A stretch of 64,000 bases of DNA from Blumeriella jaapii (lineage: Eukaryota > Ascomycota > Leotiomycetes > Helotiales > Drepanopezizaceae). Below, piece after piece: positions 23,292 through 35,345 of the stretch. Location of the stretch: the NCBI GenBank assembly GCA_009599575.1, contig VWND01000067.1, forward strand, positions 496,001 through 560,000. Reading direction: 5' to 3'. A program made the position numbers and the translations under genes. The notes below the pieces were generated by a model, which saw only the letters and a program-made list of their open reading frames with translations, did not search any database and was not told the DNA's origin. Every line of letters starts with the position of its first letter. Position 1 is the stretch's first letter.

Positions 23292-26200
23292 AAAAAAGCG
23301 CGCCTTCGAGCTTTTATTTATTGGTACGTTATTATTCAAATGATCGTACGAATTCAAACCTTCGGAATATGCTTTCAGCCAATTTATAAGTTTTGCAGAA
23401 AGACCGGAAAGCTTTTTATACGCTAAATGAAAGTCGCGCATTTTCAAGGAAATATATATAAAATCAAACGCGGGGTACTACGTGAGATTTTTATTTAAGC
23501 TTATTTAAAAAGCTTTGTACTAAAAGGTTTTTCGTTGTATTCGACAGGCGATTAATTTTTCGATTTCGTATTTAAGCTTACTAATTATATTAATAAATTT
23601 AGGGGCTGAGTTAATCTGATTTGGAAGCGCGTCGTTAGCTGCTTTACGCAGTCGATTAGCGTAAAAAACTGGGTGTATATTTATAATACTAGAAAGGTTT
23701 AGCTTAAAAGCGTTGTCGAAAATTTTAGCTATAATTTTGAAAAGGCCGTTTGTAAAATTGTCGAGCTTGCGAAAAGGCCGGAAAGTCGGAAATAAACGTA
23801 TATCGAGCTATACGTAATCGCTAACGTTAAAATCGATCGCGCGGCGAAATCTATTCGTATTTTTTTTTATTTTATCGTGGGCTTATTAAAAATGCGATTT
23901 GGTAAGATTTCAGGCGTCGTAATAGCGGCGAGCGTACGCACGAGCTTTGTTTGCGTTTAGCTTATATAAAAAATTGGAAAAAAAGGAAGTATCGAGCTTC
24001 CAGTTTCAATTAGTATGAAAAATATAATCGTATACAATTTTAAAAAATGAAAGGCCATTTAGATTTTCGTGAAAAAAGATTATTTAAGCGAAATCTATTA
24101 TTAAAAAAAATTCGCTTTAATCGTTTTAATAGAAATTTACGAAAGGTCGAAAGCGTTTTTGCAAATATTAATTGTAAATTTCGGTTTGATCGTCGGTTTT
24201 AAAATAAGCGGCTGTCGAAAGCTTTAGTTGCGTACCGAGTATTTTGTTTAATTTAAACCAAAAAGTAAATTAATACTAAAGGCCACGATCGCTAATAATA
24301 TTTTTTGAAAAGTCAAAATATTTATATACGTAAAATATATACAATTTGGCGAGGCTTCGAGCGTCGATATTTTTATAATAAAAAATCGAAATAATTTGCT
24401 TGAAAAAGCGATTTATTATTACGAATACGTTATCGTAACCGTGTTTGTTTTTGTTAAAATTGCAAAAGTTTATTATAACGTGCTTTTAAAAATGGTTAGG
24501 AATAGAAAAAAACTAAAAAAAGTCGGGGCGTTTATTTTTTAAAACAGAATTTCTTCGATAAGCGTAGCAATTGCGATAGTATTATTTTACGAAAGCTGTT
24601 ATACTTCGCTAATAGTATTGATTCGAAAGCAATTGCGTAGTTTTGCGAGCGCTGGGATAAGCGGTGAAAATCTGGTTATGCATTTTTCGTATAAAAGCCA
24701 GACGAAAATAATCGACGTCTGGTATTATTAAACGACCGTAATATAGCAGCAGATCGCGTTTAAATATATACGAAATGTTGTTAGCGTCGTTTTTTTTTGT
24801 AACGTTTCGTACAGCTTTTTTTCGAAAAGCTATTAAGCTGCTAATTGTGCGATTAGCGTGGAAAAGCTGGTTAACGACACGAAATACGGATAAAAGATTA
24901 GTTATTTTAACGATAAAAACAGCTGTTTCGAAAGCCGTGGAAAATCGAAGTTTTTTAATTAAAAGGCGGTAATCGATTTGATCGGCTCGAAAAAGGATTT
25001 GCAGGCGCTAAGTGCGTTTAAAGCTGTTTTAGCGATCGAGTTCGCTTGTACGACGTGTTAATGCGTTAGCCAAAAGATTATATTTATTTGATTTGTATAT
25101 AATAAAAAAGTTGTAGTCGGCGAAAAGCTCGGCCTAGCGTGCTTATCGAACGTTTAAAAATTTGAAGGTTATAAAGTATTTTAAGATTTTGTAATTAGTA
25201 ATTATTTTGATTTAATAAATTGAATTAGCTAGTTTAGTACGAAAATTGCCTAGAAATTTTACAATTGCGAGCATTTTTTTATCGTATACAACGTAGTTTA
25301 GTTTTGCGAAAGCTATAGTTTTGCTAAAATAAACGATTGGAAGCCAATCGTTATTATAAAATTAAAAAAGCATAAAAGCTATTACGCCGTCGGAAGCGTT
25401 AGTTTTTAATATACAAGAAAGATTTTGCCTATAATATTATAAAACTGATGCAGTAATAAAGGCTAGTGTAAAAAGGTCGAAATTCTTTTGATATTTAAAA
25501 ATGAAATTGTAAAAAACGTTAATTTTAATTAAATAAATCAAAAGCTTTGCAATTATATCGTAGTTTCGAATGAAACGTCGGTAAAAGTTATAAAAACCAA
25601 AAAAGTTTTATATATCTTTTACAATAATAAAAGGTTTTTAGTGGGCGACCACGGAAACTTTTTTTGAATTTATTTCTAAGCTTTTAATAAAAATAATAAA
25701 ATCTAAGTAACGGGTTCGAATAACGTTAAATTCAAACTTTCGAATATCGGCCTGTAATTTAGCGTTAGCGAGCTTTTGAAATATTTTGCGAACGTATATA
25801 ACGTATTTCAAAAGGTCGGACGAATAAATAAAAATATTATTTAGATATATAATGCAAAAATCGTTTAAATAATCGAAAAAAACGTCGTTTATATAACGTT
25901 GATAGATTGCGGATTTATTAATAAAGCCAAAAGGTAGCATTTTGCATTTATAAGCGTCGTAACGCGTACGAAACGTCGTTAGTTTTTTATTAGCGAAATT
26001 TATTCGAATTTTATAAAAAGCTTAACGAATATCGAGTTTCGTAAAAATTCGCGCTTTCGAAAAACGAGCAAAGATTTTATCGATAAAAAGAAAAAAGTAG
26101 CGATTTTTACGAATGATATTATTAAAAGTTCGATAATCGATACAAAAACGTAATAAACCGTCGGGTTTTTTAGCGAAAAGCATTAAAACAGCGAAAAAAG

Positions 26201-26620
26201 CGGTAGAAGGTTCGATAAAGCTTTTATTAAAATTATTTTGCAAATAAATTTTAATAATCTCGAGCTTTAAAATCGATATTTTATATAAAAAAGTATATTT
26301 CAGCTTTTTTTTATTTATAATAAGCTCGATTTTATAATCGTAAGGCCGGTAAAAGGCTAGTTCGTTACTAACGGTTTTAAAAAACACGTGTTCGAGGTTT
26401 TTGTATTCCGGAAGAAAAAATTCGAGGAAAAGTTTATTCGAAGTTAGCTTTGCTAAGCTAGTTAAAAGGGTCGAAATCGATATTTCGTTGATTCTGAAAC
26501 GTTCGAAAAGATTATGAAATTGGGTTTTAAAAAAAGTGTTGTACGTAAGATCGTTTAGTATTTTGTCGATTTCGTACAAAAAAATTGAAAACATTTCAAT
26601 TGTTTTTTTTTTAGAAATTA
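23292..26620 (-). pseudogene. pol of E4: RT, RNase H, integrase, chromodomain (broken)
   Basis: The 26022-26594 frame covers the linker and RT: FLPEYKNLEHVFFKTVSNEL, AKKPDGLLRFCIDYRTFN, ARFSKARIFTKLDIR. The frame 25638-25940 continues with FGFINKSAIYQRYIND and FCIIYLNNIFIYSSD, where the catalytic YLDD is YLNN, so both Asp are lost by G-to-A. RNase H is at about 25240-25420 (LTNASDGVIAFMLF, LNYVVYDKK). Integrase zinc and core regions lie at about 24000-24800. The C-terminal chromodomain is near 23420-23620. The RT reads through without the 2-bp deletion of A, so it is the best reference for the linker. Confidence 0.88.
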
Positions 26621-26908
26621 GCTTGAAAACGTATGCAATAATCTGGCAAATAAAAATTAAATAAGTAATAGATTAAGAAATTCGTTTTCGAATTAGTCGT
26701 TTGGAAGATTCAGAAGGTGGCTTGTTTGAATTATCGATTATATTAAGCTGAAAGGCTATTGCGGCGAAGGTTTTTTTTCGGTTTTTAATATAATTGTTTT
26801 TCGTAAAACGAAAAAGCTGTTTTAACGAAAGAAAAAAAAAAAAAAAAAAGAAATAATAAAAAAGAAATCGGCAGCCTGAAAAAATGGTATAATTTCTTGT
26901 ATTATTTT

Positions 26909-26941
26909 ATTGGCGTCGCTATCGAAATTAACACCGCGAAT
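26909..26941 (-). repeat. 33-bp ATTCGCG module, copy in E4
   Basis: The minus strand reads ATTCGCGGTGTT ... GCGACGCCAAT at the protease-RT linker, as in A, E2 and E3. Confidence 0.8.
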
Positions 26942-27226
26942 AAAATTCGATTTTTTCGCGCTTCGCATAGCGTCGTAAATCTGCTACAATTGGTTAAGAT
27001 TTTTATTACGTTTTACAGCGTCGTTTTGATGGCGAAATTAAATTTTTCGGGGGTGCAAATAAGAAATTTTAATACAACGAGCGTAAAAGGTTGTGGAGGG
27101 GTAAGACTTCGGCCAATAAAGCTTGCGTTTATTACAGTTTAATAGAATTTGGTGTTCGGCCAACTAAGTTTTTTTTAGAATTATATTATAATTTCCGAAG
27201 TTAATAATTAAAAAAGAAGTAAACGA

Positions 27227-29152
27227 TTATATTCGATTGTTAATAATAAAATTAAAAAGCGTAAAATATGTAATTAAATGGCTACGAGTTTTATTATACT
27301 TTTTTATAAGAAAAAGAGCCGGGAAAAATTGAATTAAAAGTTTAAAAAAAAAAAAAAAAGATTTAATTAGCGCCGAATCGATTAACGTATAACCGTTCGC
27401 TTTAAAGTCGGCGAGCGTTTTTATTTTGTACAAAAGGTTATTTTTAGTAAATGTAACGGAAATTGTTAGTAAATCGCTATTAAAAAGCTTTCGAACGTTA
27501 AAATAACGTATATCGCGCAATACGTTTAAAAAAAAGGCTTTGCTTAAATTTGAGCGTTTTTCCGATTGGCGAGAAAGCTTTTAATTTTTTTGTATGCGTT
27601 TTAAAAGTCGTTTAAAAAGGGGTTTTCGTTTTTATTATTATTATTAAAAAGCGAATTTTCGGCCGGTTCGATTTCGTTTATATTTATTAGCCTAGAAGGG
27701 CTTTTGGGTGGAACCGAAGGTCGGCCTGTAAAAAATCGTGCAGATTGGCTTTTTTGAACTTTCTGATATAAAATAAAAAACGAGCGTTGTCGTTGGTCCG
27801 ATCGAAAAGAAAAAACGCTAAAAGAGGCGTTTTGGCGTAAAAAAGAAGGAAAAACAAAAGGTTAAAAAAAAGCCTGTAAAATATTAGAACGATTTTCGTA
27901 CGTACGATTTGACTCGTAGTACGTTTTAGTTAAAAATTTATTATTTTAATAGGTGGTAGATTTGGTAAAAAAGCGATTCGCGTATAAAGTTCGCTTAGTT
28001 AATTGATTTTGTTTTTTTTGTCGGACGGCGGTAAGTTAATTTTTAAAAATCGTTGTACGCGCTTATTTTAAATGCAGCTTTTTTCGTAAACGCTTTGGTA
28101 TTTTATCGCAGAGAGCGTTTCGAAGCTGTTTATCGGTTCGTATTTAAGCGTTCGTTGCGAAAATGGAAAATCGCAGATAGAATCGCTAAAAATCGTCGTA
28201 CGTATTTATTGCAAGTATTTTAAATTCGTTTTCGGCTTTTTAAACGTCGGAAGGGTCGGCTAAGAAATCGGCGATTTTTTATTAATTTTTCGAAAAGTGT
28301 AAGATCGGAACGGTTTAAGATACGCGGGGTCAGAAACTTTTTTGCTACGCTTTCGGTCTGATCGAATATGTAATTTTTACGAGATCGATCGCCAGCGAAA
28401 TAGTCGTAGTAAAATTCGAGGTTATCGAAAACTTTAGTTTTTTAATAACGTGCTTTGTAATTTTTATTATTATTTAGCTTAAATTTAAGATTCGAAACGC
28501 GTTTTATGCGAGCTAATCGAAAGTCAGCAAATAAATGAGAATTATAGCGTTCAAAAAGCGCGCTAAGGTTTTGGCCGTTATAGAAAAATTCAAAAAGAAT
28601 TCGCGAAAAGCGTGGAAATTGATTTGCAGCGTCTGTTGGTTAAAATAAAACATTGCGAAAAAAAGCAGCAAATTCGCGACTAGCAGAAGCACGTTCGATA
28701 AATTTTATTAAACGCTCTGATTAAAAGGTTTGTCGCAATCGTATAGCTTTCAGAAGTTGTCGTTTACGCTTTTGCGCTTTTTTCAGTTGATTTTGCAAAA
28801 GTCTTAACTAAACGCTTTCAGCGCTAAGCTGTAAAAAAAAGGTGGCAAGCGAAATGGTTAGCGCTCTGCTTTTTTTTTTGTTTTTTTTTCTTCGGGGGGA
28901 GGATTGTTTTTCAAAAAAAAAAGCTTCTGAAAAAAGCTGCTTTTTCGCTGATTAAAAGGAGGGAGGTTGAAATGTAGTAGCAGAAGCTGAAAAGCTTTGC
29001 TGAAAAAAGGATCGTTGAACAAAAGCCATTCTTCGCGAAATGCGGAAATAGGCCTTTTTACGACCGGTCGATTATTTTGATATAATTCGTAAGGAATTCG
29101 AAGAAAAAAATAATTTACGCCGTCGCTAGCGTAGAAAAAGAATTATTAATAA
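27227..29152 (-). pseudogene. gag-protease of E4 (broken)
   Basis: The protease is open at 27227-27520: KTLADFKANGYTLIDSALIKSF, with the catalytic Asp kept but Ser-Gly changed to Phe-Lys. Gag occupies about 27560-29060 on the minus strand with the same coiled-coil-like N-terminus and Gag core as A, followed toward 29152 by the leader. RIP stops are at Gln/Trp codons. Confidence 0.75.
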
Positions 29153-29447
29153 TATAACGATTTAATTAATCGAAGGGCTGGAAAATCAGTTAATTGGTCG
29201 CCGAGTTTATATAATATAAAAAACGAGCCTTTGGTTTTGTAACAAAAATATTCATTTAAAATTAATAATTGCAAAAGACAGAGGTTGCTAAGGGAAAAGA
29301 GCCTTATATATATAATAGTTTCCACAGTTGATGGGAGACCTACCAGAAGACCAGGGAGCTTGCAGCTATACGTAGTTGCTAGGGAGCTTGCAGCTATACG
29401 TAGTTGCTGGGGTGACACGCGAGGTGGCAACAGAGTGAATCGTCACA
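29153..29447 (-). repeat. 5' LTR of E4
   Basis: 295 bp. The outer end (near 29447, GAATCGTCACA) is unmutated and the inner end (29153 onward) is heavily mutated. Confidence 0.95.
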
Positions 29448-29976
29448 GCGATTACGTTTGGCTCGATATGCGTTTATTTCCGACCTTCCGGCCCTTTCGC
29501 AAGTTCGACAATTTTATAAACGGCTTTTTCAAAGTTGTAGCCAAAATTTTCGATAACGCTTTTAAATTAAATCTTTTTAATATTATAAACGTATATTTAG
29601 TTTTTCACGCTAATCGACTGCGTAAAGCAGCTGACGACGCGCTTTTAGATTAAATTAATTCAGCTTTTGAATTTATTAATATAATTAATAAGCTTGAATA
29701 CGAAGTCGAGGAATTAATCGCCTATCGAATGCAGCGGAAGACTTTTTAATACAGAGCTTTTTGGATAGGCTTAAATAAAGATTTTACGTGGTATTCCGCG
29801 TTTGATTTTATATACGTTTTTCTGAAGGTGCGCGATTTCTATTTGGCGCATAAGAAGCTTTTCGGTTTTTTGCAAAACTTATAAATTGGCTGAAAGCGTA
29901 TTCCGAAGGTTTGGATTCGTACGATTATTTAAATAATAACGTATTAATAAATAAAAGCTCGAGGGCGCGCTTTTTT
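29448..29976 (+). pseudogene. E3 integrase C-terminus and chromodomain (broken)
   Basis: The downstream part of E3 pol. From 29447 it reads YVWLDMRLFPTFRPFRKFDN and VFHANRLRKAADDAL, the typical integrase C-terminal block before the chromodomain. Then (about 29690-29900) it gives KYEVEELIAYRMQRK-like sequence, a QY.V.W.G core and WYPASDF-like, VRDF and HKKL motifs, as in chromodomains that end chromovirus integrases. In that family such a domain directs insertion to heterochromatin. Confidence 0.75.
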
Positions 29977-29991
29977 CGGACGGAGGAATAA
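29977..29991 (+). promoter_or_regulatory. Polypurine tract of E3
   Basis: CGGACGGAGGAATAA directly before the 3' LTR. It is the least mutated version in the window. Confidence 0.75.
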
Positions 29992-30288
29992 TGTAACGAT
30001 TTATTTTGTTGCCACTTCTCGTGTTACCTCAGCAACTACGTATATCTATAAGCTTTTTAGCAACTACGTATAGCTGCAAGCTCTCTGGTCTTTTAATAGG
30101 TCTTTTTATTAACTGTGGAAACTATTTTTGTATATAAAGCTCTTTTTTTTTAGCAACTTCTGCTTTTTGCAATTGTTGATTTTAAATGAATATTTTTGTT
30201 ACAAAACCAAAGGCTCGTTTTTCATATTATATGAACTCGGCGACCAGTTGACTGATCTCCCAGCCTTTCGACTGATTAGATCGTCACA
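29992..30288 (+). repeat. 3' LTR of E3
   Basis: 297 bp with the 28-bp repeat. The start is mutated and the last ~60 bp are nearly intact, ending GATCGTCACA. Confidence 0.95.
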
Positions 30289-33200
30289 CTGAAAAGTTTT
30301 ATATTAAAATCGTAGAAATAATCGATTAATTCGTCGTAATTAAAACCGATTAACGCTTTCGCTTTCCGTAAAACTGATAGGTCGGATTACGGCAGTCTGC
30401 CGACGAATGCTTTTGAAAAAGCTCCGAGGCTTGTAAAAAAGACTATTTCATGGAATAATTCGGAAATAATCGTTTGCAATCGAAACCACCGAAAATACTA
30501 AAATTGCTTTCGTCGCAAAACAAACAATATCAGGTTATTTATCGAAGCGTCGTTTTCGAAATAATTTTTATATTTTTGCGTCGTATAATTATTCGAATAA
30601 ATTAGCATCGCGCCGTCGGTTTTTTAGATTTTAAATTTAACGAAAACCTTTTGCTTAATCGAAAAGCTGACAAAAATTATTTCATTTTTTATTTCGTAGC
30701 CTTCGGTTTCGTAATCCGATAAAATAACTAAAGCTATTATTTTAAACGCGCTGAAATACAAAAAAGCTAAGCTTTTCTAAATGGTTTTAATTAGCTTGGC
30801 GTCGTAATATAATTGCAAATAAGCTTCGATCATTTTCGAATTATATACGAATGCAAGCAAAACGTAGTAATCGAAAATAGCGTCGGTAAGATTTTCGATC
30901 TTTTTTTTTTAAAAAAAATCGGCGATATCGAATTTTATAATTATAATACGGTCGGAACCAGCGAAATTTAAAACGATCGGAACGTTAAAATATGCTACGA
31001 AACAACAGTTTTTAAAATTTCGAATAATTAAAGCAGCGAAATAAAAACCGGGGTGCATTTTAAAAGCTTGTTAAATAAAATTATATAATATATTGGCGAA
31101 AAAAACTGTAAGCGCTTTTTGGGTTTTAATTAATCGGAAATAATATTTATATATAATTTTTTTTTTTTTATAAAATGCAGCAGTAATTTGTTTTTTCCGT
31201 TATACGATTTTACGTAATTAATAAATTCGCAATTCAGTTCGGATAAATTTTAAAATATACTTTCGGTCGCGAAGCCAAAAAACTCGGCTTTTAAAAATAC
31301 TCGTTATTTTTATTTTTCTACGTTTCAATCGAGCTTTATAATCGCGCTAAAAGCTTTCGAGTTTGTTTTAAAATTTGCGTAGCCCAAATAAGCTTTAATA
31401 CGCGCTTTAGTAATTTTCGCAATTTTTCGTCGAAATATAAATTAATTATTAAAATCAATTTCGAACACGTCGTAATCCGAATTTTTAATAATAGCGAATC
31501 GATTAGCGAAGCCGATAACGTTAATTTTTTTTATAATCAAATCGCAATACGCCGCGTAACAGCGTATATAAAAATAGCAAAACTTGCCGTTTTTTTTAGC
31601 GTTAACGTTATTCGTAAAAACGAAATTAAAAAATCGAAGTTTTTCAGCGAAAAAAAACTCGAGTAAAAACGGGTTATTATTTTTAAAAATCTTTTTTATT
31701 TGCTTTAGCGTATTATATTTGCAATTTTTCGAAAAAAGCTTAATTTAGTTTTCGTTCGAAACAAAAAACAAAAAGCTGACGGATTTATTTAATTTTTATA
31801 TAAAAATATCGATAAAACTTTTAAATCGTATCGTCGTCGAAAGCGAAAGTTTTAAATAAAATAATTTAATTTTATGCTTTTTGTATAATTTTTTCCGCGA
31901 TAATTTCGATATTCTTTTTTAAGCTTTTTCGGTCGAATCGTATAATAATCGAAATTTTAAATACTTTTATTAAAATTTAAAATATTAACGGTAATAATAC
32001 GACGTTTTTAAACGCAGCAAGCGTTTTTGATATTTGCGTATTTAATTTCGAAAAATCAAATTTAAAATCGTTTAAATTTTTTTTTTTCGAAATGCTAAAA
32101 TTTTCCGAGTTTAATTTTGTAAAATCGTCGCGTTTTTTATTAATTAATTTAAAAGTTATAATTCGTCGTCGATTTCCGGCTGTTTTTATTCGCGGTGCCT
32201 TTTTTTGCTAACGACGCGAATAATTTTTTTTTTCGAATAAAAAAAGTTTCGGAAATATCGGCGCGCTTTTTTACGTTTTTTGTTTTTATTTTTTTCGGAA
32301 TCGTTTTTATAAATATAATAAGTTTTTTATATTCGAATAAACGGTTATTTATTATTACGTTTTTAATTTCGTTTTCGGATTCGTTTTCGATAATTAAAAA
32401 TAAAAATCGCCGAATTATTTTAGCTGTTTTAAAAATATTAATTGCTATCGCGTATATTTTTTCGAACTAAACGAAAATAATATTAACTTTTTCGTTTTTT
32501 TCGTTGTCGTAAATTTAAAATATCGGAATAGCGTCGTTTTTTTTTTCGGTATAAAAATGCCGCATTTGGCGACGCTTAGATTTTTGCTTTAAAAAAAAGT
32601 CAGATTTAAAATCTCGTAACCGATTAAAACTTTTTTTAACGATTATATAACGTCGTCGATTAATTTGCAAACAATTGTAAAAAAGCTTGTAAATTTACGG
32701 GCTTTTAAATTATTAGCTTTTAGAACTTGCGCTTTAAAAATATAAGCGTTTAATATCCAAACTCTTTTTTTCGTAAAAGTAATAGTTTCGAAAGCGAGCG
32801 AAATGCCGAAATAAAATAATACCGATAATTTTGCTAAAAACGTATTTTTAAATATTTTTTTCTCGTTGATTTGGCAAAAAGCGTAATATTCGGTCTATTA
32901 TTTTTTTTTTATTATTTCGAGCTTTTTTTGCTTCGGCGAAAGCTTTTAAAACGTTATCGTAGTTTAATAAAAATTTATCGTAATTAAAGTTTTTACAAAC
33001 GAATTTAATTTTAATAAAACTTTCGTAATCGAATAAAAATTCGTTAACGTTTTTAATTATTATATCGAATTATTTTATAAATATTTTTACGAAAGCTGCT
33101 TATTAATTTAAAATAACGGTATTATATATTTGCTTAAATTCGAAAAAATTGCGTATAATAATTCCGTTTCAAAATAAATTAAAAATAAATTTGCTAAGTT

Positions 33201-33390
33201 TAGCAACGCTTTGCTTAAAAAACGATATAATATCGATAAGTTTGTTAATTAAAAAAGTATATTATATTTATTAAAAAATAATTAAAAAAAAATACGGAAA
33301 TTGTAAAGTATTTATATTTAAAAATTACGAGAATCCGCATGCTATTTTTTTAATAAATTATAACTGTTTAAATAAGCATTCGTTCAGAAC
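30289..33390 (-). pseudogene. H2 ORF3, main part (broken)
   Basis: Collinear with H3 38712-41770 and with H1. Legible blocks near the C-terminal side (30300-30660) include MLIYSNNYTTQKYKN, FHEIVFFTSLGAFSKAF and KALIGFNYDELIDYFYDF. The reading frame continues across the E3 junction into 17341. Stops fall at Gln/Trp codons and the three H copies keep the same frame, which supports a real ancestral protein of roughly 1,000-1,100 residues with this copy. No known domain is recognised. Confidence 0.6.
32188..32221 (+). repeat. ATTCGCG module in H2 ORF3 (34 bp)
   Basis: ATTCGCGGTGCC ... AACGACGCGAAT, with one extra T in the central T run compared with H1 and H3. Confidence 0.8.
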
Positions 33391-33780
33391 AACGAAAAAG
33401 ATAAATAATACAGAAAATAGCAAATAATAAAATATATAAAAAATAGTTTTCGTAAAATATACGAGCAATATAAATATATCAAATATACGGCTTAAATATA
33501 TACAAAGCTTTTGTTTTAATAAACAAAAGTATAATTAAACAAAAAAAGTATAATAAATATTCCAAATAATATAAAAAAAAGTTTTAAAAATAAATAATAT
33601 ATATAAAACAAAATAATTAAGTTATTTATAAGCAAGCAAAACAAAAACAGTAAAACAATATATAAAAAAAAAAAAACAATAAATAACAAAAATAATAAAA
33701 CAGTTAGTAAACAATTTTGTAAGCATCTTTTTCTTTTTCGGTTATAAATAAAATCACGACTTAAATTGTGTTTTCAGCCG
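33390..33780 (-). other. AT-rich spacer between pol and ORF3 of H2
   Basis: The same A-rich, CpG-poor spacer as 13560-13890 and 41775-42150. No continuous frame. Confidence 0.5.
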
Positions 33781-35249
33781 CCGAATTATCGTTCGGTTGT
33801 TTCCAAACCTTTCTAAAAGATTTTTTTTTTTCAGAAGTATAATTATTTTAGTCGGAATCGTCGTCGAAATCGCTGAAATCGAAATCGTTATTTAAATCAA
33901 AATTTAAAAAATAAACCTTCTAATTCCTTTTGTAAAATCGCTTTAACCGGTTAGCGGCGAACGTTTCTTTCAATTTTATTTTATCGAATTCCGTAAGCTT
34001 ATAATAATTTTTATTTAATTCGGCTTCGTATATTTCGTAAGGTCCGAGCCATTTATAATTAAGCTTAATATCGGCCGATTTATTAATAGCGCGCTAAACG
34101 TCGTAAATTAAAATCAGATTTCTTTTTTTAATTAATATTTTTTTTTAAATTTTGATTTTATTTCAGATTTTCTTAGCTGCTTTTTTATATTTTTTTTTTT
34201 TAAATTATTTTTTTTATATTTATATCGCGATAATTTAATTATTTAAATTTTATTACTAATAAATTTGCTTTCGTTTTTATTTTAATTACGTTATAAAGCT
34301 TTTATACAAACTATTTTATTTTCAAAAACAATCGAACGTTTTGCCGTATTAAATAAAAAATAAAATTACTTTAATAAAAACGTATATATATATGCGTATA
34401 ATAAAAAGCATTTCCGAGAATTTCCGCGATCAACGCTTATAACTTTTTCGAATAGCTTTTAAAAAGTCGTTAAAAATATCCTTATAACTTCGTTCTACGA
34501 ATCCGTTATTTTTCGAATTGTAAACTAAAATTTAAATACGTTGGATACCGTATTTTTTTATAAAAATCTCGACAACGCTTTTTTTTTCGAGCTTATTATC
34601 GATATTTAATTTGCTAAACAAACCGTGTCGATATAAAACGTTTTTTCAAAAAAAAATCGCTGTAGCTTCGGAAATAACGTTTCGGAAAAGTCTTTTTTCA
34701 AATTATTTAAATAAATCGTTAATAACGAATACAAAACATATATAACCGCGATCGGTAATTAGTACGCGTATAACGTCGAAATTGATTTTTTTTCAACTTT
34801 CAAAAGATTACGTTAAATATAATAAATTCTTTTTTCGGCCAAGCTTTCGTTGCTAATAAAAAATGCAATTTTTAACGAAAGCTTTGCAATCTTCGAAGCA
34901 TTCTTTTTATTAAAAATCGTTTTTGATTCGGTAATAAATAGCTTTAACTTTTTTATAAAACATTTTTTCGTAAGCTTTTTTTATAATTTAAAATTTATCG
35001 ATTTTGTTATTTATTACTAAGCGTTTTTAATATATATTGTTTTTTATTTTATACAACTTTTTATCGGCTAAAATATAATTAAAAGCCTGATTTTTAAATA
35101 ATTTAAATTAATAATTTAGCACGCTAAATAATTTAAATAAAATAATTAAATAATATACGATTAAATAAAAGTCTTCGGTTTCGTAGTTATCGATTAAAAA
35201 TTTATTTTCGTCGTTAATCGGCTTATTCCGATCGTTTTCGATTAAATTT

Positions 35250-35282
35250 ATTCGCGATGCCAGCCGAAATAATAACGCGAAT
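35250..35282 (+). repeat. 33-bp ATTCGCG module, H2 linker, unit 1
   Basis: ATTCGCGATGCC ... AACGCGAAT with 7-bp inverted ends. Confidence 0.8.
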
Positions 35283-35312
35283 GTTTTTTCGGCCCGAAAA
35301 TTAATGTTTTTT

Positions 35313-35345
35313 ATTCGTAATGCCAGCCGAAATAGCAACGCGAAT
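35313..35345 (+). repeat. 33-bp ATTCGCG module, H2 linker, unit 2
   Basis: 63 bp downstream of unit 1; ATTCGTAATGCC ... AACGCGAAT. Confidence 0.75.

Larger units (their letters stand above)
22982..29447 (-). mobile_element. E4: Ty3/Gypsy chromovirus, family E, antisense inside E3
   Basis: This 6,466-bp uninterrupted element has two 295-bp LTRs (29153-29447 is 5', 22982-23276 is 3') with the 28-bp tandem repeat. It is inserted in E3 with TSD GCGAT and is the innermost element of the five-level chain. Its RT has the longest surviving open frame of any copy, 190 codons. Confidence 0.95.
17342..30288 (+). mobile_element. E3: Ty3/Gypsy chromovirus, family E, split by E4
   Basis: E3 consists of 17342-22981 and 29453-30288, about 6.48 kb in total, with two 297-bp LTRs carrying the 28-bp tandem repeat. 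It is inserted in H2 ORF3 (TSD CTGAA). E4 interrupts its integrase/chromodomain linker in opposite orientation (TSD GCGAT). Gene order is as in A. Confidence 0.95.

Noticed and set aside
22918..23389. Frames with QLRIAAS and TRRSGSLQLYVVA inside LTRs (also 29146-29430 and the start of 29285-29653)
   Set aside because: They are translations of the lightly mutated LTR of family E; the same words recur wherever that LTR occurs.
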